64,000 bases of DNA from a bacterium (GTDB taxonomy: Bacteria > Bacillota > Bacilli > Lactobacillales > Streptococcaceae): assembly GCA_905221215.1 (NCBI GenBank), contig CAJNCI010000003.1:1-64000 (forward strand). The letters are read 5' to 3'. The number at the start of each line of letters is the position of its first letter. Positions within the stretch are counted from its first letter, which is position 1. A model generated the notes under the pieces. It searched no databases. It was not told the DNA's origin and saw only the letters and a list, made by a program, of their open reading frames with translations. Made by a program: the position numbers and the translations under genes. Below are positions 20,518-28,056 of this stretch, piece by piece.

Positions 20518-20712
20518 ATGAACCGTGTGAAAGAATTTCGCAAAGAACTGGGCATTTCCCAGCTCGAGCTCGCCAAGGATATAGGTGTCTCGAGACAAAC
20601 CATCAACATGATTGAGAACGACAAGTACAATCCAACTCTGGAACTCTGTCTCAATCTCGCCCGTAGCCTCCAAACTGACCTCAACAGTCTCTTTTGGGAG
20701 GATAATTTTTAA
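20518..20712 (+). CDS. Small Xre/Cro-type transcriptional regulator
   Basis: A 64-residue stand-alone HTH_3 DNA-binding protein. The HTH covers residues 8-55 (LGISQLELAKDIGVSRQTINMIENDKYNPTLELCLNLA, shown only in part here as LAKDIGVSRQTINMIENDKY). Such 65-70 residue regulators commonly head operons of small membrane proteins in Firmicutes and often autoregulate. GAAAGGAGAA precedes the ATG. It is followed 15 bases later by a DUF3278-type membrane protein. The paired repeats around its promoter are likely its operators. Confidence 0.9.
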   Translation: MNRVKEFRKELGISQLELAKDIGVSRQTINMIENDKYNPTLELCLNLARSLQTDLNSLFWEDNF

Positions 20713-20727
20713 AAAAGGAGCCAACTC

Positions 20728-21270
20728 ATGAAAAAAGAAACCTTCACTGAAAAACTGATCAAGCGCACATACGGTATTTCTGGTCCCCTTGACGAATACA
20801 AACGGCGTGAGGCCGATCGTATTGGGAACCAAGTCTTTATCGTCCTCTTTTATCTGATGATTTTCGGAAATCTTATTCCACTCCTTCTGGCCTATAAATA
20901 TCCTCAACTAGTGGCTCTAATCTATCCTCCTCTGATTTTAGTGATTGCCCTCATCGCTGCTGGCTATGTCACCTACCAAATGAAAAAAACAGGGATTACA
21001 ACTATTGAACCAGATATGCTGAGCGAGAAAGAAAGTAAGCAACTACACTACCCAGGTCTGAAAGCAGGTTTGTTCTTTGGTCTATGGATATTTTTTATAA
21101 CTCCTCTTCTCGATATACTCATAGGTGAAGGTCAGGACTATTTTCAGTCTCTTCTCACTATAAGAAATGGTGTATCAAGCATTCTCGGTTCTATCTTCTT
21201 CGGAGCAAGCATACAGTTCCTCATCTCCCGTCGCATTGCAAAAGCCAAGGAAAATCAAGATAATGATTAG
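20728..21270 (+). CDS. DUF3278-type membrane protein, first copy
   Basis: A 180-residue membrane protein. It starts MKKETFTEKLIKRTYGISGPLDEYKR, a cytoplasmic N-terminal block (K-R-x-x-G-I-x-G-P-x-D-E) that I associate with DUF3278, followed by two membrane helices (about 35-80), a soluble loop with HYPGLKAG (about 110), two more helices and a basic tail. The function is unknown. Ribosome site AAAGGAG. It is in an operon with the Xre regulator and three further small membrane proteins. Confidence 0.75.
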   Translation: MKKETFTEKLIKRTYGISGPLDEYKRREADRIGNQVFIVLFYLMIFGNLIPLLLAYKYPQLVALIYPPLILVIALIAAGYVTYQMKKTGITTIEPDMLSEKESKQLHYPGLKAGLFFGLWIFFITPLLDILIGEGQDYFQSLLTIRNGVSSILGSIFFGASIQFLISRRIAKAKENQDND

Positions 21271-21280
21271 GAGGAAACTC

Positions 21281-21523
21281 ATGAAAAAAGAAAAGAAACA
21301 GTCACGTTATCCTGGTCTGAAAGCAGGTTCGATTTATGGAACAGTGATATTTTTTATAATTCCACTCATTGATACCCTAACAAGTGAAAATTCAAATTTT
21401 ATCAGTTCTCTTCTAAATACAAAACATATTTTTAAAACTATACTGGGAGCTTTCTTTTTCGGAGTGATGATACATATTGTCGACTCACTTCGTATTGCAA
21501 AAGCTAAAAAAGACCAGGATTAG
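21281..21523 (+). CDS. Short membrane protein, partial paralogue of the preceding gene
   Basis: An 80-residue protein starting at the ATG at 21281 with GGAGGAAA as ribosome site; the frame is open earlier (from 21167) but that part lies in the preceding gene. It begins MKKEKKQSRYPGLKAG and ends LRIAKAKKDQD. It aligns by eye with residues from about 107 to the end of the preceding protein (HYPGLKAG ... RRIAKAKENQ) and lacks the first two membrane helices. It probably arose by duplication of the 3' half of its neighbour. Two membrane helices; unknown function. Confidence 0.7.
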   Translation: MKKEKKQSRYPGLKAGSIYGTVIFFIIPLIDTLTSENSNFISSLLNTKHIFKTILGAFFFGVMIHIVDSLRIAKAKKDQD

Positions 21524-21532
21524 GAGGTACCT

Positions 21533-21859
21533 ATGAAATCATTAGTAACTTTACTGACCTATCATCTTTTCTTCAGTTCCCTGCTCATCTTCATCATCAT
21601 TTCAGGGAACTTGCCAATCGACGAGACATTCCTCGTGCTAGTCTTTATTCTAGCACTTAACAAAGGACTGACTTATCTAAAGATTGACTCCCCAAAAACG
21701 CGCACACTTAACTTAGCACTGTACTTTATGATTCTATCTTTACCACAACTGATGCTCGTCTCAGGCAATTGGAATTATTATTTACTGCTGACTATCGCGA
21801 GCCTTTCTTCCGTCACTTATCTTTATTATCTCTATCAATTCGTAAAAGAAAGTCAGTAA
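21533..21859 (+). CDS. Small four-helix membrane protein, unknown
   Basis: A 108-residue hydrophobic protein with four predicted membrane segments (about 7-25, 32-46, 60-77, 80-102) and short loops. Ribosome site AGGAGG eight bases upstream; nine bases after the previous stop. No family recognised. Membership of the Xre-led operon suggests a role with the DUF3278 proteins. Confidence 0.7.
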   Translation: MKSLVTLLTYHLFFSSLLIFIIISGNLPIDETFLVLVFILALNKGLTYLKIDSPKTRTLNLALYFMILSLPQLMLVSGNWNYYLLLTIASLSSVTYLYYLYQFVKESQ

Positions 21860-21885
21860 AACCGCTCACTTAGGAGGTTACTAGC

Positions 21886-22464
21886 ATGAAAAAAGAAGAC
21901 TTAACCACTCGCCTACTCCGAAATCTCTTTCATATCCAAGGCCCTTTTGATGAATGCCGGCAAGAGATTATCTACAAGGCTTGTGCCCGTTCCATGGTCC
22001 AAATCGTTTATTCTTCCTTCCTTCTCTTCTTGTTTTATCTGTTATTTGGACGCTTCATAGAGGCCGTTCGCTATGCCATGCCCTACGTTTACTCTGGACT
22101 CATTTTTTTCATTACTTTAAAAACTCAAAGAGCCGTCAAAGAACTCCATCTGGAAAAAGATGACAAGTCAGAAATCATCCTTAAAACCTACAGCAAGAGC
22201 CAAATCAAATTCCGAAGCTGGGTTGTGTTTATTGGCCTTCAGATTGGCCTCTTTACCCTACTCATCTTTCATAAAGTCTTCGTTCAGCAGATGTCACTTC
22301 CAGATTTTGTGAAGTTACTCATGCAATTCGATAAAAGTGTTCCTTTACTGATGTATGGCCTGATTATCGGTAGCATTTTTGGAACCCTGACCTACGGATT
22401 TTTATCCCTACAGGAGGAAAAAACTCCTAAAAATACCAAGCAGAAAGAGAAAAGCAAACAATGA
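21886..22464 (+). CDS. DUF3278-type membrane protein, second copy
   Basis: A 192-residue membrane protein starting MKKEDLTTRLLRNLFHIQGPFDE, the same N-terminal pattern as the protein at 20728 (K-K-E-x-x-T-x-x-L-x-x-x-x-x-x-I-x-G-P-x-D-E), with four membrane helices and a lysine-rich C-terminus. Ribosome site AGGAGG. The stop overlaps the ATG of the glutathione peroxidase gene (ATGA), so the two are translationally coupled. Function unknown. Confidence 0.75.
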   Translation: MKKEDLTTRLLRNLFHIQGPFDECRQEIIYKACARSMVQIVYSSFLLFLFYLLFGRFIEAVRYAMPYVYSGLIFFITLKTQRAVKELHLEKDDKSEIILKTYSKSQIKFRSWVVFIGLQIGLFTLLIFHKVFVQQMSLPDFVKLLMQFDKSVPLLMYGLIIGSIFGTLTYGFLSLQEEKTPKNTKQKEKSKQ

Positions 22465-22937
22465 CCTCAATCTACGACTTTTTAGTCTTAAACCAAGATA
22501 ATCAAGAAACCCCATTAGATGCCTATCGTGGTAAGGTTCTCTTGATTGTCAACACTGCTACTGGATGTGGTTTAACGCCCCAGTACCAAGGACTTCAAGA
22601 ACTCTATGACCGCCATCAAGAACAAGGTTTTGAAATCTTAGATTTCCCTTGCAATCAGTTTATGGGACAAGCACCAGGTAGCGCAGAGGAAATCAATAGT
22701 TTCTGTATCCTACACTATCAAACTACTTTTCCTCGTTTTGCCAAGATTAAGGTCAACGGTAAGGAAGCAGATCCCCTCTATGTTTGGTTGAAAGACCAGA
22801 AATCTGGCCCCCTAGGAAAACGAATCGAATGGAATTTCGCTAAGTTTCTCATCGGTCGAGATGGCCAGGTCGTTGAACGCTTCTCTTCAAAAACAGACCC
22901 AAAACAAATTGAAGAGGCTATACAAAACCTACTATAA
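22461..22937 (+). CDS. gpo: Glutathione peroxidase family protein
   Basis: Thiol peroxidase of the GPx family (BsaA type), reducing peroxides, probably with thioredoxin as donor. Length is 158 residues. The peroxidatic cysteine lies in VNTATGCGLTPQY (about residue 36), the resolving region in LDFPCNQFMGQAPG, and the WNF motif in EWNFAKFLIGRDG. It starts inside the last codon of the upstream DUF3278 gene, so it is the last cistron of the Xre operon, although it may also have an internal promoter. Confidence 0.92.
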   Translation: MTSIYDFLVLNQDNQETPLDAYRGKVLLIVNTATGCGLTPQYQGLQELYDRHQEQGFEILDFPCNQFMGQAPGSAEEINSFCILHYQTTFPRFAKIKVNGKEADPLYVWLKDQKSGPLGKRIEWNFAKFLIGRDGQVVERFSSKTDPKQIEEAIQNLL

Positions 22938-22943
22938 TTTCAC

Positions 22944-22996
22944 AATCTCACTATGATTAGGTCTCCTTTAGCCTAATGAATAGTGAGATTTTTTGA
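22944..22996 (+). terminator. Terminator of the Xre-gpo operon
   Basis: Long stem: AATCTCACTA and ATTAGG pair with CCTAAT and TAGTGAGATT, then TTTTTT. Confidence 0.9.
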
Positions 22997-23015
22997 TTGG
23001 CTTTGGCTTAAATAG

Positions 23016-23048
23016 AAAAACACCCCATGATATGAAACATGAAGTGTT
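23016..23048 (-). terminator. Terminator of the UmuC operon
   Basis: On the minus strand AACACTTCATG / CATGGGGTGTT (with G-U pairs) and an 8-base loop, followed by TTT. Confidence 0.7.
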
Positions 23049-23081
23049 ATAAAAATGACACATTTTACAGCAGACAACCCT

Positions 23082-23375
23082 CTACTGACTACTATTTTTA
23101 ACCCCAACATATGCATAGGCTCGATTTCTGGGGCATTCTTTTTCAGTCACCACCCTAAAATAAAAGCGATGCTCCCGCCCATCCTTGGCATTTTCCTTGT
23201 TTAAGACAAAGTAATTTTTCTGATTCAAGGCCATGGTGCGTAGGATGTCATCAATCAAGAAAGTCAGAGGTACATTCATGGCAGAGTATTTTTGAAAATC
23301 CTCTTCAAAACGAATATAGTCATCTGAAAAATAATCCATCTGCAGTTTGTTTTCATACAGCTCTTTTCTAGTCAT
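23082..23375 (-). CDS. Small conserved protein of the UmuC cassette (distal)
   Basis: A 97-residue soluble protein, MTRKELYENKLQMDYFSDDY at the start, rich in aromatic and charged residues, with a C-terminal KECPRNRAYAYVGV. No domain recognised with certainty. Its ATG overlaps the stop of the upstream 120-residue gene by 8 bases, so it is the fourth cistron of the damage-inducible polymerase operon. It may be an accessory factor of the polymerase or merely co-inherited. Confidence 0.7.
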   Translation of the reverse strand: MTRKELYENKLQMDYFSDDYIRFEEDFQKYSAMNVPLTFLIDDILRTMALNQKNYFVLNKENAKDGREHRFYFRVVTEKECPRNRAYAYVGVKNSSQ

Positions 23376-23730
23376 AAACTCCCTCCTCCCACAATCGAAT
23401 TTCTAGGATATCTGCAAGCTCTATCTGCCTGTAACCATCGCTTGTTCTAATAGATAGGGATTTAGAGGATAACTCTCTTACCTTACCGATGATAGTGACT
23501 TTCTGCTTCCTTTCCTTGACCACAAAACTTCCCTTCAGTTGACCAACATAAAGCTGGGAAAGCAAGTGTAGTTTCTCATCTAGAGTCAAATCTGTCGAAA
23601 AATCAACCCGATTTTTTTCTTCACTGAGCGAACTGGTGTGTTCTGAAAGGTAAAATCCCATCCACTTCTGCATACCTGGATCTTGATAATCTCGCGCGGA
23701 TTGAAAGGGTAAATAAGAACGATCAATCAT
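23368..23730 (-). CDS. YolD-like protein of the UmuC cassette
   Basis: A 120-residue soluble protein starting MIDRSYLPFQSARDYQDPGMQKW and ending in a small beta-rich domain (KVTIIGKVRELSSKSLSIRT). Both position and the MIDRSYLPF-type N-terminus with a beta C-terminus fit the YolD/UmuC-associated family found next to Y-family polymerases in Firmicutes. The start overlaps the umuC stop by 4 bases. Family assignment is moderate. Confidence 0.65.
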   Translation of the reverse strand: MIDRSYLPFQSARDYQDPGMQKWMGFYLSEHTSSLSEEKNRVDFSTDLTLDEKLHLLSQLYVGQLKGSFVVKERKQKVTIIGKVRELSSKSLSIRTSDGYRQIELADILEIRLWEEGVYD

Positions 23731-25142
23731 TTTAATCCATCTAATCCTCCAGCAGAATGGCCCCCAATCAGCTTGCTTCTAGCAAGACTCCTAGAGGCCT
23801 CTTCCAGTGCATTGGCTTTTAAAAGGGAGGTGAAACCAAATTCTTCCCGAATAGAGTCAATAGCCGTCTGGAGCCTTTCTTCTTTTTCTAACTTGTCAAC
23901 ATCATCAAAGAGGGAAATCAAGCCGAAGGACTCGTCTACAAAGCCTGAATAGTTGACTCCAACACTTCTGACCGCTCCTGAAGTGTATTTATTATGAAAT
24001 AACTTCAAAACATAGTCCGTTAAGACAGCTGTATTATTGGTCGGTTCGACCTTCATTTGTGTGTGTATAGAGGGCCTGACTTCCTGTTTAGAGAAACCGA
24101 CATAGATAGAGACAAGGGTTGTTTTCTTGCCAGACCTTCTCAGTCTGATAGCCACCTGCTCCGCCATTTCTCGAAGAATAATTTCAATATCCCGTAGCTT
24201 CACGTAGTCTCTAGGTAGGATTTGAGAATTTCCCAAACCTTGGGACTTGGCTTTATAGGGCTTATGAACATTGCTCTCATCAATCCCGTTAGCATAAAAC
24301 CACAAACGTAGGCCAGCCTGACCGAGAACTTTCTGTAGCTGGTCTGGATTGCTGATAGCCAATTCTTTGATTGAAAAAATCCCCAAGGCATTCAAGCGTT
24401 TCTCCATCCGCCTACCAATTCCCCAAAAGTCCGTCATCTTGGGAATAGCCCAAACTTTCTCTTCCACATCCTGGTAAGACCAGTTGGCTCTCATGGTCGG
24501 AGTATGCTTGGCCTCATTATCCAGAGCCAACTTTGCCAGTAAAGGATTGGCTTTTGACATGCCCACTGTAGAGTAAATCCCTGTCTGCCTCCAAATATCC
24601 CTCTGGATACGAGCAGAAAGCAGATCCAGCTTGTCTTTTCGAGAGAGACTCTTGTCAGGGATGAAATAGTTGAGCGAACTAGTCAGGTCAATAAAGCCCT
24701 CATCGATAGAGTAGGGATAAATATCATCTGGACTGCCATAATTTTGAAAGATTCGCTGGATTTCCATATTGACCGCTATGTATTCATCCATCCTAGGAGG
24801 CACAATCAAGGTCGCTTGAGCCCAATCTTCGATATAACGAACATAATCCGAGTCAGTCGGTAGCCCTTGTTTTCGAGCATTGTAATAGGAAAATTTGCGC
24901 GTTTTGATATCAAAAGGCAGATCATAGGCCCGACCAACATTGGACTTGCCAAAAATCTTCTTAAACATGGGAGAGGAGGCTAGAATAAGACCAGTCGAAT
25001 TATCCGCGCGACTCATGACACAAAGCGAAGTCTTCAGCGGATGCAACCCCCGTTTCACACACTCAACGCTGGCATAAAAGGATTTCATATCGACAAAGGC
25101 AATGTCGCTTTTTGGCTCTCTGGAATAATCAAAGTAGCCCAT
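23727..25142 (-). CDS. UmuC/UvrX-type Y-family DNA polymerase
   Basis: Error-prone translesion polymerase of the UmuC (pol V-like) branch. Length is 471 residues. The palm/active-site motifs are FVDMKSFYASVEC (Asp-x-Met, residues about 17-28) and YSIDEGFIDLTS (Asp-Glu, about 142). The helix-hairpin-helix region is FWGIGRRMEKRLNALGIFSI, and the C-terminal little-finger domain follows. It lies four bases downstream of an S24 autocleaving repressor and is coupled to two small genes, the layout known for HdiR/ImpB-type cassettes on streptococcal chromosomes and ICEs. A second Y-family polymerase (dinB) is at 58.9 kb. Confidence 0.9.
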   Translation of the reverse strand: MGYFDYSREPKSDIAFVDMKSFYASVECVKRGLHPLKTSLCVMSRADNSTGLILASSPMFKKIFGKSNVGRAYDLPFDIKTRKFSYYNARKQGLPTDSDYVRYIEDWAQATLIVPPRMDEYIAVNMEIQRIFQNYGSPDDIYPYSIDEGFIDLTSSLNYFIPDKSLSRKDKLDLLSARIQRDIWRQTGIYSTVGMSKANPLLAKLALDNEAKHTPTMRANWSYQDVEEKVWAIPKMTDFWGIGRRMEKRLNALGIFSIKELAISNPDQLQKVLGQAGLRLWFYANGIDESNVHKPYKAKSQGLGNSQILPRDYVKLRDIEIILREMAEQVAIRLRRSGKKTTLVSIYVGFSKQEVRPSIHTQMKVEPTNNTAVLTDYVLKLFHNKYTSGAVRSVGVNYSGFVDESFGLISLFDDVDKLEKEERLQTAIDSIREEFGFTSLLKANALEEASRSLARSKLIGGHSAGGLDGLK

Positions 25143-25145
25143 AGG

Positions 25146-25832
25146 CTAACCCTCCATTGGCACAAAATTCCCAACGATAATCCCTACAATACGAGGATCT
25201 TCCTCATAGGAAATGAAAATGTCCTTGTATTTAGGATTGATAGAGACCAGACGCAAGCCATCTTCCTCCCGATAAACCCGTTTGATATAGGTCTGGTTAT
25301 TACAAACCACTGCATAAACTGCACCGTCATAGTCAAATCCTGTCTCTCGAATCAGAGCTACTGAACCATTTTGATATTTAGGTTCCATGGAGTCCCCAGA
25401 CACCCAAGACGCAAAATCATGAGCCAACTCCTCATTAAAGTAAACCGTATCAAAATTCTGATCATCGTAGACCGAAGCTCCAATCCCTGCTGACATGCGT
25501 TCGTAGACATGGTACTCATAGAGTCGCTCTGGGATGGTCGCCACTTTCTGGGCTTGTTCCTCTTGAGCCAGATTGCGAGCATAGAGAACAACCTTTTCCT
25601 TCCCTTGCTTGGAGAGGCTATTGTAGAGACGAACAATCTCAATCTGGGTGAAATATCCTTTTGCTACTTTTAAAATGTTCTCTAGCTGAGCAACTTTCTC
25701 CTGGGACGGTTCCTTTATTCCACGTTCCCAAGCCGAGTAAGCCTGAAAACTAATCCCAAGTTGCTCTGCAATTTCCTTCTGTGTCAATTTTAACTCTTTC
25801 CTCCGAGCCTTGAGTTTCTCTGGCTGATACAT
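25146..25832 (-). CDS. HdiR/LexA-like autocleaving repressor (Xre-S24)
   Basis: Damage-responsive repressor of 228 residues. An N-terminal HTH_3 domain (LKLTQKEIAEQLGISFQAYS, about 14-33) is followed by a linker and a C-terminal S24 peptidase-like domain: cleavage site Ala-Gly in MSAGIGASV (about 118), nucleophile Ser in WVSGDSMEP, and catalytic Lys in NNQTYIKRV. The open frame extends to 25985, but the ATG at 25832 has AGGAGGT and lies downstream of a good promoter. It probably represses its own operon until RecA-promoted cleavage, as known for Lactococcus HdiR. LexA itself is absent from streptococci of this group. Confidence 0.88.
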   Translation of the reverse strand: MYQPEKLKARRKELKLTQKEIAEQLGISFQAYSAWERGIKEPSQEKVAQLENILKVAKGYFTQIEIVRLYNSLSKQGKEKVVLYARNLAQEEQAQKVATIPERLYEYHVYERMSAGIGASVYDDQNFDTVYFNEELAHDFASWVSGDSMEPKYQNGSVALIRETGFDYDGAVYAVVCNNQTYIKRVYREEDGLRLVSINPKYKDIFISYEEDPRIVGIIVGNFVPMEG

Positions 25833-25917
25833 AATCCACCTCCTATTATATGCTTGAATGGAGAATATCTCCCTTAGAAAGACTAATCGATGGTTGAACT
25901 TATATTTTTTAAAACTC

Positions 25918-25966
25918 AACCAATTTGGTTTAATTTTATTATATAAAAAAAGTGGACAAATGTCTA
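25918..25966 (-). promoter_or_regulatory. Promoter and operator of the HdiR-UmuC operon
   Basis: On the minus strand, TAGACA (25961-25966), 17-base spacer, TATAAT (25938-25943). The odd palindrome AACCAATTTGGTT (25918-25930, symmetric about a central base) covers the predicted start site near 25931, a good position for the repressor. Confidence 0.72.
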
Positions 25967-26004
25967 CTAGGAATATCAGAAACATCGTGAATTTTAACCA
26001 AACT

Positions 26005-26044
26005 AAAAGGACTTAGCCCTGTACAATACAGAACTAAATCCTTT
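26005..26044 (-). terminator. Terminator after the peptide transporter gene
   Basis: Long imperfect stem on the minus strand: AAAGGATTTAG and CTGT pair with ACAG and CTAAGTCCTTT; the T-run is short. Confidence 0.6.
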
Positions 26045-26096
26045 GAATAAATAATTGATCTAACTTTTAGAATCGTACGGAAATTCCAGTTTTTCT

Positions 26097-27569
26097 CTAT
26101 TTGATACCAGACATTAGTTTTTCAATACGTGGAACGTAGAAGAATAAGATAATACTGAATACAATCGTAATTCCTCCAACAATTCCATAGTAAGCGACTT
26201 CAGTTTCGCTTGTATAAAATTTTACAATTTGAGCATTGATAGCTTGGGCAGCGGCATTACTCAAGAACCAGATAGACATCATTTGTGCTTGGAAGGATTT
26301 TGGTGCTAGCTTAGTAGTGACTGATAGACCAATAGGCGAAATCAACATTTCCCCCACAATCACAATAGCCCAACTCATAATCAACCAGAAAGGACTGACC
26401 TTAATATCTGTCCCAAAGAGCATCCCTGGTAACATCATCCACAAGAAGGATAGACCTGCCGCAAATAAACCGTAAGCAAATTTCTTAGAAGAGGACGGTT
26501 GCTTGTTACCCATTTTACCCCACAACCAAGCAAAAATTGGCACATAAATCATAATGAAAAGTGGATTGATACTTTGGAAAAAGCTAGATGGGAAATGAAT
26601 CTGATTCCCAAATACATTAAAGTAGAGTCGAGTTTGATCATCTGCAAATAGAGCAAGAACAACGGAACCCTGCTCCTCAATAGACCAGAAGAGTACTCCA
26701 GCGATAAATAGAGGAATGTAGGCAAATACTCGGGATCTCTCAGTAGCAGTTATTTTCTGACTAGATAAAATTTTGAAGAAATAGTAGATTGGAATGATTA
26801 CCGCAATCACTGTAAAGATATTAACAATCATATCCACGTTAAATTGGTGAGTAAAGACTAAACCTAGAACCACCAGAACAACCATGACAAGTGTAATCAG
26901 CAAGCGTTTAATCAAGGTCTGCTGCTCCTTCTGTGAAAGTGGATCAGTGGGGTAAAGACTTGATTCAGGCAGGTATTTCTTCCCATCTAAAACATATTTC
27001 ACCAGACCAAAGAACATCCCAATGGCAGCTAATGAGAAACCTAGATGGAAATTGACTTCCTGACCTAGATACCCCACTAGATAAGGGGCAACGAAGGCAC
27101 CTAAGTTAATACCAAAGACAAAGATACTAAAACCTGCATCCCGTCTATCATCCTCTTTCTCATAAATTCCCCCAACCATATCTGAGATATTAGGTTTTAA
27201 AAATCCAGTACCAAAGATAATCAAGGCAATAGAAAGATAGAGAGCCACTTGTCCAAAAGGTGTTGCCAAAGCAATATGCCCTAGCATAATCAGAATCCCA
27301 CCGTAAAAGACAGTCTTACGGCTTCCTAAAATACGGTCACTGACAAAACCACCGACAACCGAGGACAAAAATACCAGCGAACCATAAATCGCCATAACCG
27401 ACGCAGCTGTGGTCTTATCCATCCCCAACCCACCATCTTGCACACTATAGTACATATAGAAAAGTAGGATAGCTCGCATCCCATAGTAAGAAAAGCGCTC
27501 CCACATCTCTGTAAAGAAGAGGGTAGACAAGCCCATAGGATGTCCAAAAAATGTTTTCTGTTTTTCCAT
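26097..27569 (-). CDS. dtpT: Proton-dependent di/tripeptide transporter (POT family)
   Basis: Proton-coupled importer of di- and tripeptides (PTR2/POT, MFS fold). Length is 490 residues, about 12-14 membrane helices. The N-terminal family signature FFTEMWERFSYYGMRAILLFY (ExxERFxYYG-type) is at residues about 19-38. A second POT signature, FGTGFLKPNISDMVGGIYEK, lies near residue 120 and FSIFVFGINLGAFVAP near 150. A perfect promoter and GGAGA site precede it, and it stands alone between terminators. With the Ali lipoproteins it points to a strong peptide diet. Confidence 0.92.
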   Translation of the reverse strand: MEKQKTFFGHPMGLSTLFFTEMWERFSYYGMRAILLFYMYYSVQDGGLGMDKTTAASVMAIYGSLVFLSSVVGGFVSDRILGSRKTVFYGGILIMLGHIALATPFGQVALYLSIALIIFGTGFLKPNISDMVGGIYEKEDDRRDAGFSIFVFGINLGAFVAPYLVGYLGQEVNFHLGFSLAAIGMFFGLVKYVLDGKKYLPESSLYPTDPLSQKEQQTLIKRLLITLVMVVLVVLGLVFTHQFNVDMIVNIFTVIAVIIPIYYFFKILSSQKITATERSRVFAYIPLFIAGVLFWSIEEQGSVVLALFADDQTRLYFNVFGNQIHFPSSFFQSINPLFIMIYVPIFAWLWGKMGNKQPSSSKKFAYGLFAAGLSFLWMMLPGMLFGTDIKVSPFWLIMSWAIVIVGEMLISPIGLSVTTKLAPKSFQAQMMSIWFLSNAAAQAINAQIVKFYTSETEVAYYGIVGGITIVFSIILFFYVPRIEKLMSGIK

Positions 27570-27599
27570 ATATATTCTCCTTAAACGATATAATAATTC

Positions 27600-27628
27600 A
27601 TTTTACAGAATTTTCAAACAAATGTCAA
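27600..27628 (-). promoter_or_regulatory. dtpT promoter
   Basis: On the minus strand, TTGACA (27623-27628), 17-base spacer, TAAAAT (27600-27605). Confidence 0.82.
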
Positions 27629-27682
27629 ACAAATTCTGTTTCTTTTAGAAAATTTTCTGAAAAGATCAAACGTCTCATACTT

Positions 27683-27788
27683 ATACTCAATGAAAATCAA
27701 AAAGCAAACTAGGAAGCTAGCCGCAAGCTGTACTTGAGTACGGTAAGGCGACGCTGACGTGGTTTGAATTTGATTTTCGAAGAGTATT
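27683..27788 (+). repeat. BOX element
   Basis: boxA start ATACTCAATGAAAATCAAA and boxC end TTTTCGAAGAGTATT. It contains the GGTAAGGCGACGCTGACG core used for BOX typing. It lies in the 487-base gap between dtpT and the GH31 gene. Confidence 0.9.
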
Positions 27789-27892
27789 AATTCCACCATA
27801 AAAATTCATTTCAAACTAACTTACACTTCGGTCAGACAAGTGGAAGTTACTTTGAAAAATCACCTTTTAAAATTTGCTCTTGTTTAGTTTAA

Positions 27893-27985
27893 AAAAGAGG
27901 CTGGACAAAAAGTCTTTAAAATCATAAAAACATCCCTATGCCAAACTTGTAATTACTAAAATACAAGTCAATAAGCATAGAGATG
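27893..27985. repeat. Imperfect palindromic repeat, possible IS or RUP-type remnant
   Basis: CATCCCTATGC (27931-27941) faces GCATAGAGATG (27975-27985), with CTTGTA / TACAAG inside. It is preceded by GAGGCTGGACAAAAAGT, a sequence reminiscent of IS ends in streptococci. No open frame. Origin not established. Confidence 0.45.
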
Positions 27986-28056
27986 TAAAACTATTACACA
28001 TTAAAAAATAAATAATTAGTAATTAAAGAATAGAAATTGTGTACGAAATGTCTCAA

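Noticed and set aside
20482..20907. 141-codon minus-strand frame over the Xre regulator
   Set aside because: Opposes a promoter-ribosome site-HTH arrangement that is clearly real; composition is that of an antisense frame.
22938..23081. Extra gene between gpo and the UmuC cassette
   Set aside because: The space is filled by two converging terminators.
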